Shown here piece by piece: positions 1 to 5,410 of a stretch of DNA of 6,086 bases. How positions within the stretch are numbered: position 1 is the first letter of the stretch; each line of letters opens with the position of its first letter. The stretch is from assembly GCA_964484475.1 (NCBI GenBank), contig CAZAFU010000132.1:1-6086 (forward strand). The letters are read 5' to 3'. The notes under the pieces are model-generated. The model had not been told where the DNA came from, ran no database searches, and saw only the letters and a program-made list of their open reading frames with translations. This DNA is from Parvularcula sp964484475. Lineage in GTDB: Bacteria; Pseudomonadota; Alphaproteobacteria; Caulobacterales; Parvularculaceae. The position numbers and the translations under genes were made by a program.

Positions 1-1385
1 CAGGACAGGCCCTGAACGAGGCCCTGAACTTCGCCAATGAGGAACCGCCCCGGACCCAGGAGGCGCTCCAGGTCGTCGACCGGCTGCTCTCCCGCGAGCT
101 TCCACCCTATGACCGTGCGACGGCACTCGAGGTGCGCGGCGGTCTTCGGGCCAGCCTCGACAACATGCCCGGGGCGCTCCAGGACTATACGGAGATCCTG
201 CGGCTCGACGTCCTGCCCTCGACCCGGCAGCGCCAGATCCGCCGCAACGTCGCGCAGCTCTACTACGTCACCGAGCAGTACGACCAGGCGATCCGGTTCA
301 TGCAGGACTATATCCGCCAGGTGGGCGCTGAAGCCGAGGCCAACGACTACTTCATCCTTTCGGCTTCGCACGTCCAGAAGAACGATTTCCGGAGCGCCCG
401 CAGCCCGGCCGAGACCGCCATCAGGCTCGACCAGCAGGCCGGTGAAAGGAACAAGCAGTTCTACGACCTCCTGAACCTCATCTATAACGAACTCGGGCTC
501 GAGACCGAGCGTGGCCAGCTTCTCGAGACCATGGTGGAGTATTTCCCCAGTGAGGAGAGCTACTGGGTGCAGCTCGCCTCGGCCTACTCGGCGGCCGACC
601 GCCGGGCCGATGCCCTTGCCGCGCTGGAGGTCGCCTACAAGGCCGGCCTGATCGAGGGTGAAGACAAGATCGTCACGCTCGCGCAGTTCTACTACGACCA
701 GAACAACCCCTATCGCGGGGCCCAGCTGCTCGAGTCGGAAATGAATGCCGGCAATGTCGAGCGGGACCTTTCGAATCTCGAGCTTCTCGCCCAGCTCTGG
801 GCGGCATCCCGGGAGCAGGACAACGCAATCGAGATCCTCACCGAGGCCGCTCCCAAGCGCGACGATGGGCGCCTCTATTACCAACTCGGCCAGAGCTACA
901 TGGCCGATGAAAAGTACCAGCTCGCGATCCGCAACCTGCGCGAAGCCATCCGCCGTGGTGGTCTCGATCGCCGTGAAATCGGCAATGCCTACGTGCTGAT
1001 CGGCACGGCGCTGTTCCAGCGGGACAGCGATAGCGAAGAGTCGAGACAGGCGGCACGGAGCGAGTTCGTCCGGGCGTCCAATTACGAAGGCGCCCGTTCG
1101 ACCTCCGCATCATGGGTCGAATACATCGATACCATCGAGGAGACCCTGGAACGCCAGGCCGAAGTCGAATTCAGCCAGGCTGTCGAACGCCAGAGCCGCC
1201 AGATCGACCGGTGCGAGTCGCTGCTCGATGTGATCGAGCTCGGCGGACGGACAGACGTTCCGGCGGATGAAATTCAGTCCTGCCGCGACCTTGTTCGCCG
1301 GGTGGAGACGGAAGGTCTGAGCGCCGAGGATCTCGTGCGTGAACGCCAAGCGGCCGCAGAGGCGGAAGACGGCGAAGAAGGCTGA
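1..1385 (+). CDS. TPR protein, probable accessory component of a TonB energy-transduction system (5' partial)
   Basis: The frame is open from position 3 to a TGA at 1383-1385, giving 460 visible residues, so the true start lies upstream of the window. A GTG at 132 is in frame, but open frame of the same protein style continues upstream of it, so it is internal. The chain is helical throughout, with repeated TPR-like signatures such as NMPGALQDYTEILRLDVLP, QLYYVTEQYDQAIRFMQDYI and GRLYYQLGQSYMADEKYQLA. The middle part (YFPSEESYWVQLASAYS, then AALEVAYKAGLI, NPYRGAQLLE, LSNLELLAQLW) matches my memory of the TPR proteins encoded beside ExbB/ExbD/TonB clusters in Shewanella, Vibrio and marine alphaproteobacteria; those proteins are thought to act in the periplasm. 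The C-terminal ~90 residues are charged, contain two Cys 23 residues apart (visible residues 404 and 427) and end in an acidic tail. The signal peptide and the TonB neighbours cannot be seen here. The TPR call is firm, the TonB link moderate. Confidence 0.85.
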   Translation, partial: GQALNEALNFANEEPPRTQEALQVVDRLLSRELPPYDRATALEVRGGLRASLDNMPGALQDYTEILRLDVLPSTRQRQIRRNVAQLYYVTEQYDQAIRFMQDYIRQVGAEAEANDYFILSASHVQKNDFRSARSPAETAIRLDQQAGERNKQFYDLLNLIYNELGLETERGQLLETMVEYFPSEESYWVQLASAYSAADRRADALAALEVAYKAGLIEGEDKIVTLAQFYYDQNNPYRGAQLLESEMNAGNVERDLSNLELLAQLWAASREQDNAIEILTEAAPKRDDGRLYYQLGQSYMADEKYQLAIRNLREAIRRGGLDRREIGNAYVLIGTALFQRDSDSEESRQAARSEFVRASNYEGARSTSASWVEYIDTIEETLERQAEVEFSQAVERQSRQIDRCESLLDVIELGGRTDVPADEIQSCRDLVRRVETEGLSAEDLVRERQAAAEAEDGEEG

Positions 1386-1414
1386 CCTTCTCCCCAGCCA
1401 AGGCAATGATCCGC

Positions 1415-1448
1415 AAAAAGGCCGCGCCCCCCATGGCGCGGCCTTTTT
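1415..1448. terminator. Bidirectional rho-independent terminator between convergent genes
   Basis: A perfect 14-bp inverted repeat: the left arm AAAAAGGCCGCGCC (1415-1428) pairs with GGCGCGGCCTTTTT (1435-1448) around a 6-nt loop, CCCCAT. The GC core is flanked by five A on the left and five T on the right, so the transcript of either strand ends in a hairpin plus a U-tract. It lies 30 nt past the stop of the TPR gene and 80 nt past the stop of the opposing maiA gene, as expected for a shared terminator of two convergent units. Confidence 0.92.
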
Positions 1449-1527
1449 ATTGTGCCCGCCAGCGGCATTCACCCTCGCGGAGGTAGGATCATCCGGGCGG
1501 GAATGGCGCGGGAGTCATCAGTCCCGT

Positions 1528-2172
1528 TCACGCCTGGGCGTCGGGCTGCCCATCAGGATGGGCAGCGGCCAGCTCAGGCCTCGCCAGAACCTGGTCCTCT
1601 ATGGCGGTCAGTTCACCGAACTTCGCAAGATCCGCCCCAAAGCGGCGCCCCGCATAGATTTGCGGGAGAAGGTAGCAGTCCACAACCGACGGCTCGTCCC
1701 CGAAAGCAAAACGCCCCTCCGCCCCGGCGCGGCGGCGTTCCTCGAGAAAGGCGGCGAAGCCTGTGTCGATCCAGTGCGCTGCCCAGGCAAAGGCTTCCTC
1801 CCGGCTATGGCCAAGCGGGTCCTGCAGGTATTTCAGGATGCGCAGGTTCTGGATCGGGTGGATGTCGCAGCCGATGATCGCCGCAAGCTGCCTCGCCTTC
1901 GCGCGACGGACAGGGTCCTCCGGAAGGAGCCTTGGACCGTCGATCCGATCTTCCAGATATTCGATGATGGCAGGGCTCTGGGAGAGAAGCGTCCCGTCGT
2001 CGAGCTCGAGGGCGGGAACGAGGCCCTGGGCGTTCTTCGACAGGAAGGCTTCTTCCCTGTGCTCGCCTTCGAGAAGGTTCACCGGAACGATCTCGGCCTC
2101 CGCCCCCTTGATCGCGAGGGCGAGCCTGACCCGATAGGATGTTCCGGATCGCCAGTAGCTATAGAGTTTCAT
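1528..2172 (-). CDS. maiA: Maleylacetoacetate isomerase (zeta-class glutathione transferase)
   Basis: A 214-residue cytosolic protein, the usual length for this family. It isomerises maleylacetoacetate to fumarylacetoacetate using glutathione, the next-to-last step of homogentisate breakdown. The N-terminal thioredoxin-fold domain starts MKLYSYWRSGTSYRVRLAL, and residues 9-16 fill the place of the SSCxWRVR active-site motif. Gly-Thr replaces Ser-Cys there, a kind of change I recall in bacterial members. NAQGLVPAL (47-55) carries the cis-proline, and SQSPAIIEYLED (64-75) the glutathione gamma-glutamyl site. The helical C-terminal domain has the family marks CDIHPIQNLRILKYL (102-116) and DCYLLPQIYAGRRFGADL (165-182), and ends near AAHPDGQPDA. 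The frame is open further up to 2244, but the start at 2172 is chosen because the protein begins at the family's normal place and AGAGAGGA lies just upstream. It is divergent from the FAA hydrolase gene. Maleylpyruvate isomerase is the main alternative; the neighbour favours the tyrosine pathway. Confidence 0.93.
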   Translation of the reverse strand: MKLYSYWRSGTSYRVRLALAIKGAEAEIVPVNLLEGEHREEAFLSKNAQGLVPALELDDGTLLSQSPAIIEYLEDRIDGPRLLPEDPVRRAKARQLAAIIGCDIHPIQNLRILKYLQDPLGHSREEAFAWAAHWIDTGFAAFLEERRRAGAEGRFAFGDEPSVVDCYLLPQIYAGRRFGADLAKFGELTAIEDQVLARPELAAAHPDGQPDAQA

Positions 2173-2208
2173 CGCTGTCCTCTCTCGCTTCCTTGTGCAG
2201 GAGCGTAT

Positions 2209-2237
2209 TTGGCTTCGGGCATGTTCCCCGATATGCA
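2209..2237 (+). promoter_or_regulatory. Weak sigma70-like promoter candidate for the FAA hydrolase gene
   Basis: TTGGCT (2209-2214) and TATGCA (2232-2237) stand 17 bp apart and would start transcription about 20 nt before the ATG at 2266. The match is modest (4 of 6 and 3 of 6 to the E. coli consensus). The 17-bp spacer 2215-2231 is itself an inverted repeat, TCGGG-N7-CCCGA, which could be a regulator site. I found no convincing promoter for the divergent maiA gene in the 93-bp gap. Confidence 0.3.
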
Positions 2238-2265
2238 CACGCACAAGTCAAAGAGCGAGGACGTC

Positions 2266-3270
2266 ATGAAGTTGGGATCGTTGAAAGCCGGACGCGACGG
2301 CGAACTGGTGGTGGTAAGCCGCGACCTCACGCAATTCACCAGGGCAGGGGCCATCGCGAAGACCATGCAGGAGTTGATGGACAACTGGTCCGAGAAGGCG
2401 CCGGCCCTTCAGGATCTCGCAGATCGCCTCGAACGCGGCGAGGTCGAGAGCGAGGCGTTCGATGTGGCGAAGTTCGAGTCACCCCTGCCGCGCGCTTTTC
2501 AGTGGGCAGACGGTTCGGCCTATATCAACCACGTGGAGCTCGTGCGCAAGGCACGGGGCGCCGAGGTGCCGGAAAGCTTCTATTCCGATCCGCTGATGTA
2601 CCAGGGCGGCAGTGACGATTTCCTCGCCCCAACGGAGGACATCCCGCTTGGCGACGATGGCTGGGGCCTCGATCTCGAAGGCGAGATCGCGGTCATCACC
2701 GACGATGTCCCCCGCGGCGCGAGCGCCGAGGAAGCAGCCAAGGGCATCAGGCTCATCATGCTGGTCAACGATGTGAGCGCGCGCGGCCTGATCCCCGGCG
2801 AGCTTGCGAAGGGCTTCGGCTTCTTCCAGTCCAAGCCGCCGACGGCCTTTTCGCCGGTCGCTGTCACGCCCGACGAGCTCGGAGACATGTGGGACGGCAC
2901 CAAGCTGAAGGGTGCCCTCAAGATCGACCTCAACGGCGAGCCTTTCGGTCGCGCCGATGCGGGCCAGGAGATGACCTTCGGCTTCGACAGGCTGGTGGCC
3001 CACGCCGCGAAGACCCGGCCCCTCACGGCCGGATCGATCATCGGTTCAGGGACGGTTTCGAACAAGCTCGATGACGGTCCGGGCAAGCCCGTCTCGGAAG
3101 GTGGGGCGGGCTATTCCTGTATTGCCGAGCAGCGGATGATCGAGACCATCCAGGACGGCGAGCCCAAGACCCCGTTCCTGCGCAACGGCGACAGGGTGAA
3201 GATCTGGATGGAGGACGCGAGCGGCAACTCGATCTTCGGCACCATCGAGCAGACCGTCCGAAAGGACTGA
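2266..3270 (+). CDS. fahA: FAA hydrolase family protein, probable fumarylacetoacetase
   Basis: A 334-residue cytosolic enzyme expected to split fumarylacetoacetate into fumarate and acetoacetate, the last step of homogentisate/tyrosine breakdown. The start is the ATG at 2266, preceded by GCGAGG with a 5-nt gap and giving the usual MKLGSLK opening. The frame is open far upstream and has earlier ATGs at 2221 and 2233, but these lack this support. Residues 1-80 form the short N-terminal domain found in bacterial members; the catalytic fold follows from about SPLPRAFQWADGSAYINHVE (72-91). Candidate metal ligands, by analogy with mouse FAH, are Glu138 and Glu140 in LDLEGEIAV and Asp169 in MLVNDVSARGLIPGELAKGF. 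Lys190 in FFQSKP and the GSGT of residues 260-263 also match active-site positions of the family. The superfamily includes acylpyruvases and other C-C hydrolases, so substrate is inferred mainly from the adjacent maiA. Homogentisate dioxygenase is not visible. Confidence 0.92.
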   Translation: MKLGSLKAGRDGELVVVSRDLTQFTRAGAIAKTMQELMDNWSEKAPALQDLADRLERGEVESEAFDVAKFESPLPRAFQWADGSAYINHVELVRKARGAEVPESFYSDPLMYQGGSDDFLAPTEDIPLGDDGWGLDLEGEIAVITDDVPRGASAEEAAKGIRLIMLVNDVSARGLIPGELAKGFGFFQSKPPTAFSPVAVTPDELGDMWDGTKLKGALKIDLNGEPFGRADAGQEMTFGFDRLVAHAAKTRPLTAGSIIGSGTVSNKLDDGPGKPVSEGGAGYSCIAEQRMIETIQDGEPKTPFLRNGDRVKIWMEDASGNSIFGTIEQTVRKD

Positions 3271-3280
3271 CACCGCAGTC

Positions 3281-3303
3281 CCGGCGGGGCCGAACCCCGC
3301 CGG
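3281..3303. terminator. GC hairpin between convergent genes, possible terminator
   Basis: CCGGCGGGG (3281-3289) pairs perfectly with CCCCGCCGG (3295-3303) around a CCGAA loop. It starts 10 nt after the fahA stop and lies 12 nt past the stop of the opposing DUF885 gene. Neither side has a T-tract, so it is not a classic intrinsic terminator. It could stop both units weakly, pause polymerase, or protect the 3' ends of the mRNAs. Confidence 0.55.
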
Positions 3304-3315
3304 ACGCAACCGTTC

Positions 3316-5229
3316 TCAGTCGAGGTCCGGACGAGGCCCGCCCGCCTCGATCCAGCGATCGATCCGCTGCTCCAGCACTGCGAGGGGAGCGCCCCCGCCG
3401 CGCAGGATCTGGTAGTGGAAGGCCGCGACGTCGAAATCCTCACCCAGCGCCGCCTCCGCCCGCTCACGGAGTTCCTGTATACGGATCATTCCGGTCTTGT
3501 AGGAAAGCGCCTGTGCCGGCCAGACCGAATACCGCTCGATCTCCGTCTCGACCCCGCCGGGGTTCATGCCTGCATTCCTGACCATATAGTCGATGGCTTC
3601 TTCGCGGCTCCATCGCTTGGCGTGCATCCCGGTATCGACCACGAGGCGGACAGCGCGGAAGAGTTCGTCACGAAGGCGCCCGATGTCGCCGTAGGGATCA
3701 TCCTTGTAAAGACCGATTTCCTCTGCGAACTTCTCCGAATAGAGCGCCCAGCCCTCGGCGAGGCCGCCGGTCGAGCCCGCTTCGCGAACGAGAAGGGGCG
3801 TGTCCTTGTCGTCTACGGCAAGGGCGAGCTGGAAATGGTGGCCGGGAACGCCCTCGTGGTATGTCAGCGTGGGCAGTGAGAACTTTGGCTGCGCCGCCGT
3901 ATCCCGCAGATTGATGAAGTAGAGGCCGGGCCGAGAGCCGTCTTCGGGCGGGGAGTTGTAGTAACCTCCGGGTGCGCCTTTTTCTGCATAGGCCGGAACG
4001 GGCCGCACCTCGAACGGGATCGAAGGGGTCTGGAGGAAGTAGTCATCCATGACATTTTCGGCCTGGGAAGCGAGTTGCCGCACATAGGCCAGGAGCTCCT
4101 CCTTGCCCTCTTCCGTGTTCGGAAAGACCTGCTCGGGATCGGAGGTGAGGGCGGAGAGACGATCCCCGATCGTCCCTTCGGTCATGCCGATCTCCTCGAA
4201 CAGGCTTTCCATCTCGGCCTGGATACGCGCGACTTCGGAAAGGCCGAGCTCGTGGACCTCCTCGCCTGAACGGAGGTTCTCGGCGTTCACGCGGATCAGC
4301 GCTTCGTAGAGGGCGGGACCTTGCGGGATGTCCCAGATCCCTGCGTCGTGGGTGGCGTCGTCCAGCCGCTCTTCGAGAGCGGCGATGAGCTCGCGGTAGG
4401 CGGGGTAGACCGAGGTTTCGATCGCCGCGGCGGTGCGGGCCAGAATATCCGCTTCGTCCTCGAATTCCACCTCGTCCAGATAATCGGCGACATGGGTGTA
4501 GAGCGGGTTCTCCTCGACCGGGTCGGCGATGAAGGTCCTGGCGTTCTCGATGGCGCCTTCGATGGCGAAATCGGGAGCCAGGACGCCCGCCTCGGCGTTG
4601 TACTCGAAGATCTCGACGGCGCCTGCGAACTGCTCGTCGAAGAGGTTGAGGCGGGTGATGTAGGCCTCGGTATCGTCCTCGGTGATCAGCTCGTGGGACT
4701 GGGTCATGAACTGAGGCAGGTCCACATGGAGGCCGCCGATCTGGGTGATGTTGTAGGGGCTGCGGAACCCGCCCGCGAGGGCGTAGCCGGCTTCCTCGGC
4801 GATGGCGTAGAGCCGGTCTTCCGCTTCCTGCCCGGCCTGAAGGACAGCGAGGTATTCGCGCCGCTCCTCGGTCAGGTCGGCCGGATCGAAGCTGGAAAGG
4901 GCCTTCTCGAACCGTTCCTCCCGCTCGAGGCCCTGCCGGTATCCCGCAAGTCCCGGCACGCCGAGACGGTCCTTGTAGCGTCCGCCGGCTTCCTCCTGGC
5001 TGACGTTCAGGGAACTCGCGAAGCGCGGATCGGCCGCGAGCTGCTCTTTCAGTGTATCCTTGAGGAGCGCATCGAAACGCGCGTTCTCGTCGGTGATGCT
5101 GATCTCTTCGGCTACGGTTTCGGCTCGTGTCGGGGCGGGCGTCGCGGGCTCTCCGCCGCAGGCTGCAAGCACCAGCAGGCTCACGCCCAGAAAGACGCTG
5201 TTCTTCGAGGATAGACCTGTCACGCGCAT
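3316..5229 (-). CDS. DUF885 family lipoprotein, predicted zinc metallopeptidase-like
   Basis: 637 residues, a typical length for the family. The N-terminus is a lipoprotein signal peptide: Lys9, a hydrophobic stretch at 11-23, then the lipobox LAAC with the lipidated Cys at 24. Gly follows it, so no inner-membrane retention signal is seen, and the protein probably sits in the envelope facing the periplasm. A low-complexity linker (about 25-45) leads to a long helical body. The C-terminal half has the DUF885 marks: YHEGVPGHHFQLAL (457-470), with His458, Glu459 and His464/465 as likely zinc and catalytic residues; EGWALYSE (492-499), giving a possible third ligand Glu; TGMHAKRWS (533-541); and PAQALSYKTG (571-580). 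The arrangement resembles gluzincin peptidases, but the substrate is unknown. The gene is convergent with fahA and divergent from clpB, so it is monocistronic. The true start may be the GTG at 5223, two codons downstream, because the strong AAGGAG is only 1 nt from the ATG. Confidence 0.93.
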   Translation of the reverse strand: MRVTGLSSKNSVFLGVSLLVLAACGGEPATPAPTRAETVAEEISITDENARFDALLKDTLKEQLAADPRFASSLNVSQEEAGGRYKDRLGVPGLAGYRQGLEREERFEKALSSFDPADLTEERREYLAVLQAGQEAEDRLYAIAEEAGYALAGGFRSPYNITQIGGLHVDLPQFMTQSHELITEDDTEAYITRLNLFDEQFAGAVEIFEYNAEAGVLAPDFAIEGAIENARTFIADPVEENPLYTHVADYLDEVEFEDEADILARTAAAIETSVYPAYRELIAALEERLDDATHDAGIWDIPQGPALYEALIRVNAENLRSGEEVHELGLSEVARIQAEMESLFEEIGMTEGTIGDRLSALTSDPEQVFPNTEEGKEELLAYVRQLASQAENVMDDYFLQTPSIPFEVRPVPAYAEKGAPGGYYNSPPEDGSRPGLYFINLRDTAAQPKFSLPTLTYHEGVPGHHFQLALAVDDKDTPLLVREAGSTGGLAEGWALYSEKFAEEIGLYKDDPYGDIGRLRDELFRAVRLVVDTGMHAKRWSREEAIDYMVRNAGMNPGGVETEIERYSVWPAQALSYKTGMIRIQELRERAEAALGEDFDVAAFHYQILRGGGAPLAVLEQRIDRWIEAGGPRPDLD

Positions 5230-5230
5230 G

Positions 5231-5236
5231 CTCCTT
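5231..5236 (-). promoter_or_regulatory. Ribosome binding site that points to a GTG start for the DUF885 gene
   Basis: On the minus strand AAGGAG lies 1 nt before the ATG at 5229 but 7 nt before an in-frame GTG at 5223-5221. The latter is the standard spacing, so translation may begin at GTG and the protein would start MTGLSSKNS. A second, poorer AAAGG lies 11 nt before the ATG and could serve it instead. Confidence 0.6.
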
Positions 5237-5252
5237 GTTACCTTTGCGCAGC

Positions 5253-5281
5253 GGTAGACGAAAACTCGTCTGTCCTGACAA
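5253..5281 (-). promoter_or_regulatory. Putative promoter of the DUF885 lipoprotein gene
   Basis: On the minus strand TTGTCA (5281-5276) is separated by 17 bp from TCTACC (5258-5253). The -35 matches the consensus in 5 of 6 positions. The -10 is poor by E. coli rules but shares the CTA core of the Caulobacter house-keeping -10 element. Transcription would start near 5246, leaving a short leader that holds the AAGGAG site. Confidence 0.4.
5256..5271. repeat. Palindrome AGACGA-AAAC-TCGTCT overlapping the DUF885 promoter
   Basis: A perfect 6-bp inverted repeat with a 4-bp centre. It covers part of the putative -10 and much of the spacer of the minus-strand promoter. A dimeric repressor bound here would block that promoter, so it is an operator candidate. 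I do not recognise the motif as belonging to a known regulator. Confidence 0.45.
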
Positions 5282-5318
5282 GTGGCTTTGCAGGGAGGGC
5301 CTGTTCAAGGCTCGCTGA

Positions 5319-5340
5319 GCGTTGAACTCGCGCGTTGAAC
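5319..5340. repeat. Tandem direct repeat GCGTTGAAC (two copies, 13 bp apart)
   Basis: GCGTTGAAC occurs at 5319-5327 and again at 5332-5340, separated by TCGC. A third TTGAAC core lies on the minus strand at 5308-5303. The copies contain promoter -35-like hexamers upstream of clpB, so they may be alternative -35 elements or half-sites for an activator or repressor. Confidence 0.6.
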
Positions 5341-5348
5341 AACCATCT
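5322..5348 (+). promoter_or_regulatory. RpoH (sigma32)-like heat-shock promoter candidate for clpB
   Basis: TTGAAC (5322-5327) is followed 15 bp later by CCATCT (5343-5348), which resembles the sigma32 pattern of TTGAA and CCCATnT. Transcription would start near 5355, giving a leader of about 55 nt. clpB genes of proteobacteria are generally RpoH targets, so the site makes biological sense, but the -10 match is partial. Confidence 0.4.
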
Positions 5349-5410
5349 GTCATATGGCGTTGCCGACAGGGACGCCCGCGTTTCAATGACGATGCTCAAG
5401 CGAGGTCGGT

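Noticed and set aside
1509..1526. CGGGA-N8-TCCCG inverted repeat just past the maiA stop
   Set aside because: A 5-bp stem with an 8-nt loop and no T-tract is too weak; the terminator at 1415-1448 already serves maiA.
1339..2265. A long open plus-strand frame running from inside the TPR gene, across the terminator and antisense to maiA, into the FAA hydrolase
   Set aside because: The stretch before 2266 spans a strong terminator and lies opposite clear maiA coding sequence, its product resembles no family I know, and the FAA hydrolase has its own ATG and ribosome site at 2266. GC-rich DNA often lacks stops in the antisense frame.
2479..3086. Two minus-strand frames antisense to the FAA hydrolase
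   Set aside because: They are shadows of the FAA hydrolase gene with no recognisable domain or start signal.
4321..5214. 297-residue plus-strand open frame opposite the DUF885 gene
   Set aside because: It lies wholly antisense to a well supported gene, has a composition typical of a codon shadow and has no ribosome site or family signature.
4043..5386. 447-residue minus-strand frame overlapping the DUF885 gene in another frame
   Set aside because: Its product is extremely rich in Arg, Pro and Gly, as expected of an out-of-frame reading of GC-rich coding DNA, while the DUF885 frame has the conserved motifs and signal peptide.
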